A stretch of DNA of 64,000 nucleotides. Origin: Bog-375 sp049698695 (GTDB lineage: Bacteria > Acidobacteriota > Terriglobia > Bryobacterales > Bryobacteraceae). A program made the position numbers and the translations under genes. The stretch spans positions 1 to 64,000 of the forward strand of contig JBAVYH010000034.1 in NCBI GenBank assembly GCA_049698695.1. The letters are read 5' to 3'. Shown in pieces: positions 50,233-58,476 of this stretch. Below the pieces are notes generated by a model. It was given only the letters and a program-made list of their open reading frames with translations, was not told the origin of the DNA and did no database searches. Positions within the stretch are counted from its first letter, which is position 1; every line of letters begins with the position of its first letter.

Positions 50233-52965
50233 TCATCTGACAAACACCGAGATGCTGACGCTGACGGTCTGGCCTCCAGGTCCGTATGCGGTCAGGGTGT
50301 AAGTTTCGTTGGTAATCGGGTTGTCGGTGTAGGAGCCGTTCACCGGCAGCGTCATCGGCGGTATGTCGGCGCCGGTGAGCACCACCGAAGTGGCGTTCGC
50401 GGTGGTCCACGACAGCGTCACCGGGGCTCCGGCGACGGGCGAGCTCACCGGGTTGGCCTGGAACGAGAGAATCTGGACCAGACCGACGTTGACCGTCAAG
50501 TTCCCCTGCACCTGGCCAACTGCGTTGGTGGCGGTCAGGGTGTAAGTAGTGGTGGCGCTCGGCGTAACCGTGGCGCAATCGTTGGGATTGAGATTGGTGC
50601 CCACCCCAGGAGTGATCGAGATGTTCGTCGATCCGGTCACCTGCCAGCAGATCTTAGTCGACTGGCCCGGCGAGACGCTCTGCGGGGTGGCGACGAAGGT
50701 CACGATCTGCGGGATCGCGGACCCGGTCACGGTCACGGTTGCCACCGCCGTGACGGTCTTGCCGTCCGTGCCGGTGGCGCTGAGGGTGTAACTGGTTGTA
50801 GTGGCCGGCGAGACGGTGGTGCTCCCGTTGGCGGTCACTGTGCCGATGCTCGGCGAGATCGAGATCGTGGTGGCGCCGGAAGTGGTCCAGCTCAGAGTGG
50901 TTTGCGCGCCCGCGGCGATGGTACTCGGGTTTGCCTGGAAGCGCAGAATCTGAGCCGTTGTGGCGCCCACCATCACCTGCACGGTCTGCGTGGTGGTGCC
51001 GTTGGGCCCAGTCGCCGTCAGGGTGTAGGTGGTGGTGGCGGTGGGCGACACTGCAACCGAACCGGTGGTGGCGCTAACCGGGCCCACGCTGGGCGCGATG
51101 CTGGCCGACGTGGCGTTCTGGATCACCCAGCTCAGCGTTGCCGTCTGGCCGGATGTGATTGCCGCCGGTTGCGCGGTGAACTGGACGATCTGCGTCTGTG
51201 TCGGCGATGCCGTGCTAACCAGGGTGGTGGCCTGGGCAGAGATGCCGTCCGTGTTGGTGACCTTGAGCTGGAACTGGTAGCTCTGGCCGGCGGCGGCGGT
51301 GAACGTAGCTATCGCCTGGTTGGCATTGGTAATCGTCACCGACGGCCCGGAAATCTGCGTCCAGGCATAGGTGAGAGCTTCGCCCAGAGGATCGTACGAT
51401 CCGGAGCCGTTGAGCGTGATCACGCCGGCGGGCACACCCACCTGGCTGGGACCGGCGTTGGCAATCGGCGGGCTGGTGCCGACGCGCCGCGTGCCAAACT
51501 CGTAGCGGATGCGCGGCACATCCATCGGCACCGGCGTCTTGATGCTGCCGTAGTCCTTGGGATGGATGTAGCTGCCCATCTCCAGACCGAACATCACCTG
51601 GCCGTTGCCCGTCGAGAAGACGCCGGTCTGATTGTAGTCGAGGGCGGCCGTGAAGGCCACGTGCGCATTCAATGGCTGCGTCAGCTTGACTTCGCCACCG
51701 ACCGTGTTGCCGCCATTCACTTCCCGGCGCAGCAGCCCCAGGTTGCCTTGCAGGTAGGCGTTACCCCACACGCCGACCAGAGCATCGCCGCCGTACTGGT
51801 TGACGACCTTGGCATAGGTCTGCAGGAAAACGCCGGGCGCCAGAGTCTGGTTGTTGACTATGGCGTAATTCTTGAAACCCTGCGTGCCGAAAACGCCGAT
51901 GCGGCCGCGTTTGAAGATATAATCCAGCAGGAAAGCGCCCTGGCCGAGCGCCCCGCCGTTCTGATACTGCTTGTAGTTCAGGTATTTGAAACTGCCGAAC
52001 ACGCCCGCCTGCACGTTGCCCCAGCGGTTCACTAAGCCCAGATCGAATTGGGCTTCCTGGTCCTGCGGGTTGTATATGTACTCGCCCTGCGCCTGTACGG
52101 CATGCGTGCCGTCGCCGCCGAAGGGTGAGAAGAAGCGGCCGTTGGCATCGAAGGTCGCATTTCCGCGGCTGCTCGAGCCGTAAGTCGGCCCCACGTTGAT
52201 CCCGAGCAGCGAAAACTTCTGGTTGTGTTTCCGCATCTCGTCGACCGCGTTGGTGGCTTCCTTGTGTGCCACCTCGGCCGCCTGCTCTTCGGTCACAGGC
52301 TTCGGCATGTTCGCGATCTGGTCGCGCAGCGTATTGATCTGGTTGCGCTGGTCGGCCAATTCGCCCTTGAGCGCCGCGTTTTCGCCTTGCAGGGACTTGA
52401 CCGCGGCCAGAATATCATCCAGCTTGTCGAGCCGTTTGAGGATGGCATCGCAGCATTCCTGCTGCTTCTTTGCGAACTGGTCCAGCCAGGCCTGCAACGC
52501 CGGCAGCACATCGCTGATGCCGCCCTCCTTCACCAATCTGCCCTGCCCATCCGTCACCCGGAGAGTGACGCGGCGGTTCATGAAGCGGCCTTCCCTGGTC
52601 TTATTGTCGACTTCCGGCTGGCGCTTCCCATCGCCGGCCACCGACACCTGATCGGAACTGGCGCCGTACTTGACCAGAAAGCTCTTGACCGTATTGGCGC
52701 GCGCCAGCGCCAGTTTATCGTTGTAACTGTTGGAGCCCACGTAATCGGTGTGTCCGGTGACCGCGACCTTGAAATCGCGATGTTGGCTCAACAGATCGGC
52801 GAGACGAAGCAGGCTGGGGTAGCCGTCCGAAAGAATGGAAGAGTCGAACTCGAAGTTAATCTCTTCCCAATCCTCTTTGGTCTGGCTGACCGGCGCATCT
52901 AGACCCTGAGCAAAGAGTGCGGACGCCATTACCCCAAGAGCGCTCAACGCTACGATTCTCTTCAT
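50233..52965 (-). CDS. OmpA-family protein with barrel segment, PKD and four Ig-like repeats
   Basis: A 910-residue exported protein. Signal peptide to ~20; residues ~35-140 an OmpA peptidoglycan-binding domain (TGHTDYVGSNSYNDKLALAR, then NRRV); a coiled-coil (~150-230); a region of aromatic strands (~240-460); a PKD-like unit (~480-570); and four Ig-like repeats of ~90 residues, each with LSWTT..AT...IS and YTLTATG. OmpA at the N terminus rather than the C terminus is unusual. It may link peptidoglycan, outer membrane and surface. A clear terminator follows. RBS GAGGAG upstream of ATG 52965. Confidence 0.82.
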   Translation of the reverse strand: MKRIVALSALGVMASALFAQGLDAPVSQTKEDWEEINFEFDSSILSDGYPSLLRLADLLSQHRDFKVAVTGHTDYVGSNSYNDKLALARANTVKSFLVKYGASSDQVSVAGDGKRQPEVDNKTREGRFMNRRVTLRVTDGQGRLVKEGGISDVLPALQAWLDQFAKKQQECCDAILKRLDKLDDILAAVKSLQGENAALKGELADQRNQINTLRDQIANMPKPVTEEQAAEVAHKEATNAVDEMRKHNQKFSLLGINVGPTYGSSSRGNATFDANGRFFSPFGGDGTHAVQAQGEYIYNPQDQEAQFDLGLVNRWGNVQAGVFGSFKYLNYKQYQNGGALGQGAFLLDYIFKRGRIGVFGTQGFKNYAIVNNQTLAPGVFLQTYAKVVNQYGGDALVGVWGNAYLQGNLGLLRREVNGGNTVGGEVKLTQPLNAHVAFTAALDYNQTGVFSTGNGQVMFGLEMGSYIHPKDYGSIKTPVPMDVPRIRYEFGTRRVGTSPPIANAGPSQVGVPAGVITLNGSGSYDPLGEALTYAWTQISGPSVTITNANQAIATFTAAAGQSYQFQLKVTNTDGISAQATTLVSTASPTQTQIVQFTAQPAAITSGQTATLSWVIQNATSASIAPSVGPVSATTGSVAVSPTATTTYTLTATGPNGTTTQTVQVMVGATTAQILRFQANPSTIAAGAQTTLSWTTSGATTISISPSIGTVTANGSTTVSPATTTSYTLSATGTDGKTVTAVATVTVTGSAIPQIVTFVATPQSVSPGQSTKICWQVTGSTNISITPGVGTNLNPNDCATVTPSATTTYTLTATNAVGQVQGNLTVNVGLVQILSFQANPVSSPVAGAPVTLSWTTANATSVVLTGADIPPMTLPVNGSYTDNPITNETYTLTAYGPGGQTVSVSISVFVR

Positions 52966-53180
52966 TGTCTTCTTGATCTCCTCAACAGATACCAACTAAG
53001 CATGTGAACTGAGTATCGAAGCCCTTCTACTTTCCTCCAACGAGGAGCGAGCCACAACTCTCCAAGCAGTGTCCGACAGTGCAGACGCTTGCTTCGCGAG
53101 TTGGCTCGTTCCCAAGACCCACGCGAATAACGATTTATTTTACACCGGAAATACCGCAGATTCGCAACAACTGCGTCGAG

Positions 53181-53209
53181 TTACTTGGAATCCCGCGCCG
53201 TGAGATAAT
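53181..53209 (+). promoter_or_regulatory. putative rnpB promoter
   Basis: TTACTT (53181-53186) and GATAAT (53204-53209) with a 17-bp spacer; transcription would start near 53216, at the 5' edge of RNase P RNA. The -35 is weak (3/6), the -10 good (5/6). Confidence 0.4.
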
Positions 53210-53211
53210 CG

Positions 53212-53577
53212 AGTGCGGGAGCTGCCGGATGGGCAGTCGCCTCCGGTAACGGAGGAGGAAAGTCCGGTCTCCATAGAGCAGCGTGCCGGCTAACGGCCGG
53301 GATCCCTACCGGGATACGGAAAGTGCCACAGAAAATATACCGCCTTCCGGCGACGGACGGTAAGGGTGAAAAGGTGCGGTAAGAGCGCACCGCGGCTGGA
53401 GTAATCCCGCCGGCAGGGTAAACCCCACGCGGAGCAAGACCAAATAGGGGAGAAGGGGCGGCTCGTCCCGCTTGACTCCCGGGTAGGTCGCTTGAGCCTG
53501 TCAGTAATGGCGGGCCCAGAGGAATGACTGTCGCCTTAACAGGTACAGAAACCGGCTTATAGTCCGGCAGCCCCTTT
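53212..53577 (+). ncRNA. rnpB: RNase P RNA, type A
   Basis: Recognised by conserved core blocks: GAGGAAAGTCCGG..CTCCATAG near 53250-53280, GGTAAGGGTGAAAAGGTGCG, AAACCCCACG..GGAGCAAGACCAAATAGGG, and the CAGAAACCGGCTTATAGTCC end. The first strand GGGAGCTGCCGGA pairs with TCCGGCAGCCCC at the 3' end to form P1. It processes the 5' ends of tRNA precursors. Exact ends are set from P1 and are good to a few bases. Single copy, housekeeping gene. Confidence 0.95.
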
Positions 53578-53728
53578 ATTTGACTGTGCGTTTGAGTACT
53601 ATTTAAGTGCTGTAGATACGCGAATTGTGTCTCGGCAGAATCTGCCCGCGTTTCGATCGTCGACCGTGGGCCCGCCGCTGCGCCTCCGGCAGCGCGGTGC
53701 GTGCCCGTACGCTAGAATCGTAACTTCC

Positions 53729-55168
53729 ATGACTATGAAGATGGCACGATTCTTGATTGCCGCACTGCTGCTGGCGCCCGCCTGGGCAGCCTCGCTTGAC
53801 GAACCCACCCGCAAGCTGTCGCGTGAGATCCTCCAGGAGCTGATCGAGATCAACACCACCGATTCTTCGGGAAGCACCACCGTGGCCGCCGAAGCCATGC
53901 GCGCACGTCTGCTAGCGGCTGGCTTCCCTTCCGCAGACGTGACGGTGCTGGGACCGAACGCACGCAAAGGAAACCTGGTGGCGCGGCTGCGCTCCGCCCG
54001 CGCGGGCGGAGCGAAGCCGATCCTCATCATCGGGCATTTGGATGTGGTGGAGGCGCGCCGCTCCGACTGGACCACCGATCCATTCCACCTGGTGGAGCAG
54101 GGCGGGTACTTCTACGGCCGCGGCACCCAGGACATGAAGGGCGCCGACGCCATCATGGTGACCACCCTCATGCGCTTCGCGCGCGAAGGCTACCGTCCCG
54201 ACCGCGACATCATCCTGGCGTTGACCGCCGACGAGGAGGGCGGCACCTCCAACGGCGTGAACTGGCTGCTGCAGCAGCATCGCGGCCTGGTGGACGCCGA
54301 TTTCGCGCTCAACCCGGATTCGGGCGGTGTCACCACCGAGAGCGGCCGGCCGCTCGACGTCGAGGTGGCGTCCACCGAGAAGCTCTACGCGGATTTCGAG
54401 CTGAAGGCCACCAACCCCGGCGGGCACAGCTCGCTGCCGGTGCCCGATAACGCCATCTACCACGTCGCCGATGCGCTGGCGCGCCTCGAACGCGCGGTGT
54501 TTCCGTTTGAGCTTAACGCCGTGACACGCGCCTATTTCGAGCGCCTGGCGCAGGTGGAATCCGCGCCGACCACGGCCGACATACGCGGCATGCTGGCGCA
54601 GCCTCCGGACCCGGCGGCCATCGCGCGGCTTGGCCGCGTGGCCCAGTTCAACGCCCTGGTGCGAACCACTTGCGTGGCCACGCGCCTGGAGGCCGGTCAC
54701 GCCAACAACGCCCTGCCGCAGAGCGCGCGGGCGATCGTGAATTGCCGCATTCTTCCCGGCCACACGGCCGAGGAGGTGCGGCTTCGCCTGGTGAGCATCG
54801 TCGCCGATCCGGCGGTTTCGGTGCGGCATATCAGCGACCTCACCGGCGAAATCACCGACCACGCCCCGCTCGACAAGCCATTGGCGCCGGTGGCGCTCCG
54901 GTCGGATGTGCTGGCGCCGCTCGAGCGGCTGGCGGCGCAATTCTGGCCGGGAGCGCCGGTGGTGCCCACCATGGAAACCGGCGCTTCCGACAGCAAATAC
55001 ACCAATGCAGCCGGCATCCCCAGCTTCGGCTTCTCCGCGCTGGCGGTTGACCGCGGCGATGTGCGCGCTCACGGCAAGGACGAGCGCCTGCGCGTGAGCT
55101 CTTATTACGACGGCGTGGATTTCTACTACCGCTACTTGAAAGCGCTCACCGGCACAGCGGCGAATTAG
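53729..55168 (+). CDS. M20/M25/M40 family metallopeptidase
   Basis: A 479-residue enzyme with a signal peptide (MARFLIAALLLAPAWA). All M20 di-zinc ligands are in place: GHLDVV (H), GRGTQDMKG (D), TADEEGG (E/E), LNPDSGGV (D) and the last H in RAHGKDERL. The lid domain has GGHSSLP. Family members cleave dipeptides, acyl-amino acids or N-terminal residues. It stands alone between rnpB and the TadG-like gene. Several in-frame ATGs near 53729-53741. Confidence 0.9.
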   Translation: MTMKMARFLIAALLLAPAWAASLDEPTRKLSREILQELIEINTTDSSGSTTVAAEAMRARLLAAGFPSADVTVLGPNARKGNLVARLRSARAGGAKPILIIGHLDVVEARRSDWTTDPFHLVEQGGYFYGRGTQDMKGADAIMVTTLMRFAREGYRPDRDIILALTADEEGGTSNGVNWLLQQHRGLVDADFALNPDSGGVTTESGRPLDVEVASTEKLYADFELKATNPGGHSSLPVPDNAIYHVADALARLERAVFPFELNAVTRAYFERLAQVESAPTTADIRGMLAQPPDPAAIARLGRVAQFNALVRTTCVATRLEAGHANNALPQSARAIVNCRILPGHTAEEVRLRLVSIVADPAVSVRHISDLTGEITDHAPLDKPLAPVALRSDVLAPLERLAAQFWPGAPVVPTMETGASDSKYTNAAGIPSFGFSALAVDRGDVRAHGKDERLRVSSYYDGVDFYYRYLKALTGTAAN

Positions 55169-55172
55169 GGGC

Positions 55173-55207
55173 CATTCGGAGCCGCGACCGTGAGGGAGCG
55201 GTCGCTG
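55173..55207. repeat. palindromic interspersed repeat, copy 4 (right arm only)
   Basis: TTCGGAGCCGCGACCGTGAG with GGGAGCGGTCGC matches the right arm of the repeats at 5841, 23531 and 29546. No left arm is present, so this copy is truncated. Confidence 0.55.
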
Positions 55208-55311
55208 CAAGCTGTTCCGCCACGAGCCACTCAGTGAGATGAGGCCCGCAATTCAGCCGAAGCACCGATTGTCCCCGGTGGGCAGCCGGCCTGAAACTGG
55301 AACCAGAGACT

Positions 55312-56622
55312 GTGACGAAGATGGCCAAAGGAACGCGCGGCTACGTTTTTGTGACCACCGCGATCTGCGCCGCCGTGCTGATCGAGTTTGTCGGCCTGGC
55401 CGCGGACGTGGGCTACTTGCAATGGCAGCGGCTGCGTGCGCAGACGGCGGCCGACGCGGCCGCTGCCGGCGCCATGTTCCAGCTCCAGCGAGGCGCGAAT
55501 GACGCGGCCATTACCAACGCCGTGCAGGCCGACGCCGCGCTCAATGGTTTTACCAATGGCGTCTCGAACACCACCGTCACCGTCAATCACCCGCCGCTCT
55601 ACGGGTCGCTGGCGGGCAACTCCTCGGCCGTTGAAGTAATCGTGCAGCAGACCGTGCCCACATTCTTCCTGTCGGTGGTGCAGCAAAGTCAGGCTACGGT
55701 TGCGGCGCGGGCGGAGGAGACGTTGGGGGCGGCCGCCACCCCTCCATGCGTGTACGCGTTGAACCCTTCGGTATCGCGGGCGTTTCAAATCGATGGCGGC
55801 AGTGCCGATTATTTCACCTGCGGCCTGCAGGTCGCTTCGTCGAGCGCCACCGCGCTGCATATGGAGGGCAGCGCGATTCTGTATATGGAAAATGGCGCGG
55901 GCGTCGGATTAGCGGGAGGGCTGGATCTCGCCGGTCAAACCAAGATTCTGACTTATCCGGGCAACCAGAGGGTCACACCAGGCACGATTTCGTCTCTGGC
56001 CGATCCGCTGGCGTCTGTCCAGGCGCCGTCGGCGACCGGCATGATCGAGCGCGGCACATCCAATACCTATTACGACATGAACAAGAAGCCGCCAAACAAC
56101 GCCATCCCGTCGGGCGTGTATTGCGGCGGTCTGACAGTGGGCAACACGGGCGGAGCCACATTCACCATGTCGGGCATCTATATCATGGCGGGCGGAGGAT
56201 TCACCGTCAATAGCCAGGCGGTGATCAACGGCAGCGGCGTCACCATCTACAACACCTCGGGGCTCAATAGCGGCGTCCCCGGTTGCGCCTCGGCTTTTTC
56301 GCCCTTCACCATCAGCGGGCAGGGCAACGTCACCCTGAGCGCGCCGACAACCGGCTCGCTGGCCGGTGTCCTGATCTTCCAAGACCGCTCGATTACCAGT
56401 GCCAGCAGCAATCAGATCAACGGCGGAGCCACCACGAACTTGACTGGCGCTATCTATCTGTTGCATTCGCCCCTGCTGTTCAGCGGCAGCAACACGTCGA
56501 GCGGCTATATGATCCTGGTGGCGGACACCGTGACCATCAACGGCAACTCGACGGTGTACAGCAATTATTCGTCGCTGCCGGGCGGCTCGCCGATTAAGGG
56601 CACGCCCGTGCTGGCGGAGTGA
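55312..56622 (+). CDS. TadG-like (Flp pilus/secretion) protein with large passenger region
   Basis: A 436-residue protein. The N terminus has the TadG/TadE form: short basic start, then VFVTTAICAAVLIEFVGLAADVGYLQWQRLRAQTAADAAA, a membrane anchor followed by the QTAADAAA segment. The rest is extracytoplasmic, Gly/Ser/Thr-rich and beta-repetitive (residues ~150-430). GTG 55312 or ATG 55321 can start it. Together with the two TadE-like genes behind it this is part of a Tad-like pilus or secretion apparatus; TadA/B/C motor genes are not in the window. Confidence 0.8.
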   Translation: MTKMAKGTRGYVFVTTAICAAVLIEFVGLAADVGYLQWQRLRAQTAADAAAAGAMFQLQRGANDAAITNAVQADAALNGFTNGVSNTTVTVNHPPLYGSLAGNSSAVEVIVQQTVPTFFLSVVQQSQATVAARAEETLGAAATPPCVYALNPSVSRAFQIDGGSADYFTCGLQVASSSATALHMEGSAILYMENGAGVGLAGGLDLAGQTKILTYPGNQRVTPGTISSLADPLASVQAPSATGMIERGTSNTYYDMNKKPPNNAIPSGVYCGGLTVGNTGGATFTMSGIYIMAGGGFTVNSQAVINGSGVTIYNTSGLNSGVPGCASAFSPFTISGQGNVTLSAPTTGSLAGVLIFQDRSITSASSNQINGGATTNLTGAIYLLHSPLLFSGSNTSSGYMILVADTVTINGNSTVYSNYSSLPGGSPIKGTPVLAE

Positions 56623-56628
56623 AGCCTC

Positions 56629-57045
56629 ATGCACGCCAGCCAGAGACGCGCGGGGACGGTGCTTGTGGAATTCGCTCTGGTGGTTCCGCTATTTCTGCTG
56701 ATCTGCCTGGCGGGAATCGATTTCGCGCGCGTCTTCGCGACTGCCATGGCGATCAACGGCGCCAACCGCGTCGGTTTGCAGTATGCCGCCCAGAATCCCG
56801 GCACCACCAACGGAATCGCCGGCGCCGTTGCCGCCGACGCTGCCATCGCCGGCTTGAAAGTCGTTGCGGCCCAGTACTGCGCTTGTTCGGCCGGGGGCGC
56901 GCAGGTGCCCTGCACCAACTCGTGCTCCGGTAAGATGACCTACACCCAGGTCACCACCACGTTGCCCTTCAATACCGTGGTTGCCTGGCCGGGCATTCCG
57001 GACAGACTCACGCTCTCGGTCAGCGGCGTCATCCGGGTGCAATGA
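56629..57045 (+). CDS. TadE-like pseudopilin 1
   Basis: A 138-residue protein with RAGTVLVEFALVVPLFLLIC, the TadE signature (xxG-x-x-x-VEFALxxPxxL) for a prepilin-type membrane start, and a small cysteine-containing periplasmic part (CACSAGG, CTNSC). It follows the TadG gene by 6 bp. Such minor pseudopilins seed pilus assembly. Confidence 0.85.
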   Translation: MHASQRRAGTVLVEFALVVPLFLLICLAGIDFARVFATAMAINGANRVGLQYAAQNPGTTNGIAGAVAADAAIAGLKVVAAQYCACSAGGAQVPCTNSCSGKMTYTQVTTTLPFNTVVAWPGIPDRLTLSVSGVIRVQ

Positions 57046-57046
57046 C

Positions 57047-57448
57047 ATGCGGCGCGGGCGAAACGAACGCGGCAGCGTATTGGTGGAAGCGTCGCTCGTC
57101 TCGGTGCCCTTTTTCGCTCTGCTGCTGGGTGTGCTGGCCACCGGTTACCTGGTCTTCACTTACAATTCGGTGTCCTTCATGGCGCAGCAGGGGGTGCGCT
57201 GGGCCTCGGTGCACGGCAACCTTAGCAGCCAGCCCGCTACGAAAGCGACGGTGCAGAACTACGTGCGCACCCAGGCGGCCGGCCTCAATTCAACCAGCAT
57301 CATCGTCGTCACCAACTGGAGCCCCGACGAAAATCCGGGCAGCACGGTTTCGGTGAACGTGAGCTATACGGCCACGCCTCTGGTCGGCTGGGCCTTACCC
57401 GCCAGCCTCACCATGCAATGCACATCCACGGCAGCGGTGATCCACTGA
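57047..57448 (+). CDS. TadE-like pseudopilin 2
   Basis: A 133-residue protein, RGSVLVEASLVSVPFFALLL at the N terminus, again the TadE form but with EAS instead of EFA, then a short periplasmic domain with VQNYVRTQAAGLN and a final strand. The ATG at 57047 follows the previous stop by one base. Third gene of the Tad set. Confidence 0.83.
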   Translation: MRRGRNERGSVLVEASLVSVPFFALLLGVLATGYLVFTYNSVSFMAQQGVRWASVHGNLSSQPATKATVQNYVRTQAAGLNSTSIIVVTNWSPDENPGSTVSVNVSYTATPLVGWALPASLTMQCTSTAAVIH

Positions 57449-57494
57449 GCGGAGCGGCTCGCGAGATCGCAAGAGGGTTCGGCGACAAACGAAT

Positions 57495-58277
57495 TTAGTG
57501 CCCGGGTGGCGGCGGAGGCGGTGCCGGGGCGCCCGTGGTGCCGGTGCCTGTGGTGCCGGTGCCTGTGGTGCCGCCGGGCTTGCCCTTGTCGCCTTGTGCG
57601 CCGACGCCGCCGGCCGCCGAACCGATGCCCGCGCCGCCGTGCCCGCCCAGTAACACCTGGTACACCGCCTGCTCGGCAGCTTTCAACACCAGGCGCAGCG
57701 CGGCGTGTTGGTTGATCTGTTGCGGGATCAACGGCTTGTTCGGTTCGATCAGAATCGAATCGCCCGGCTTGAGAAGCACCGACGGGCCAGGCGCGGTCAG
57801 GTTGCGAACGTCCACCAGTCCGTCGTCCAGGGTGACGAACGTGGTTCCGTCTTCGTCCTGCACTTCCACGTCAAACACCGTTCCGCGCACCGAAATCACC
57901 GCCGTGGGCGTCTTGACGTCCTTCGGATTCGGACCTTTGGAATGCTCGATGAAGACTTTCACCCGCCCGATAAACAGGTCCAGCAGGTCGGTGATGCCAG
58001 GCGTCTCGCGGAACACCACCTTCGAATTGGAATACACTTCGAAGATGCTGCCGTCGGTCAGTTGGAATCGGGCATAGCCATTCGGACCGGTAACAATAGT
58101 CTCGTGCAGGTGCAGTCGGTCGCCGACGGAAAGCGGCTTCATATATCCGGCGCTGTCTAGCACCGAGACTTGGTTCACTTGTACCAGTACGGTGGCGGCA
58201 TCTTGGTCCTGGGCATGCAGCGTAGCCAAGGACACCGCGACGGCAGCCGCCAGCAGCAGCGTAGACCGGTACCGCAT
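57495..58277 (-). CDS. FecR-domain secreted protein with Gly/Thr/Pro-rich tail
   Basis: A 260-residue protein with a signal peptide (LLLAAAVAVSLATLHAQ). Residues ~30-185 form a FecR domain (VSVLDSAGYMKPLSVGDRLHL, GPNGYARFQLTDGSIFEVYSNSKVVFRE, TAVISVRGTVFDVEVQDE). The last ~60 residues are low-complexity (TGTGTTGTGTTG and a Pro run). There is no FecA/FecI pair nearby and no anti-sigma helix, so it may be a surface protein rather than a sigma regulator. ATG 58277 is at the signal peptide; ATG 58298 is also possible. Confidence 0.8.
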   Translation of the reverse strand: MRYRSTLLLAAAVAVSLATLHAQDQDAATVLVQVNQVSVLDSAGYMKPLSVGDRLHLHETIVTGPNGYARFQLTDGSIFEVYSNSKVVFRETPGITDLLDLFIGRVKVFIEHSKGPNPKDVKTPTAVISVRGTVFDVEVQDEDGTTFVTLDDGLVDVRNLTAPGPSVLLKPGDSILIEPNKPLIPQQINQHAALRLVLKAAEQAVYQVLLGGHGGAGIGSAAGGVGAQGDKGKPGGTTGTGTTGTGTTGAPAPPPPPPGH

Positions 58278-58476
58278 GTTCGTCAAGCGCCGCACCATAT
58301 CAGAGTTCGGGACACGATTACTTGAAATCCGCGCCCCTAGCCATGTCTCCTCAAGTCTAGCACCAAACTTGCAATGCACATATAGTTCCGCAATGAAGCA
58401 TTCTTCACAAATCGAGTGATATCAGCCATTTGTTGACTATGCCCCAATCCGGAGTTGAGCTAAAATAGGATCGCCC

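Noticed and set aside
50300..51450. Ig-like repeats as an assembly artefact
   Set aside because: The four repeats differ in sequence throughout, so they are old domain duplications and not collapsed or copied reads.
57495..58277. FecR as part of an iron-uptake FecIRA system
   Set aside because: There is no ECF sigma gene or TonB receptor beside it, and the protein has a signal peptide with a low-complexity tail instead of the usual transmembrane anti-sigma layout.
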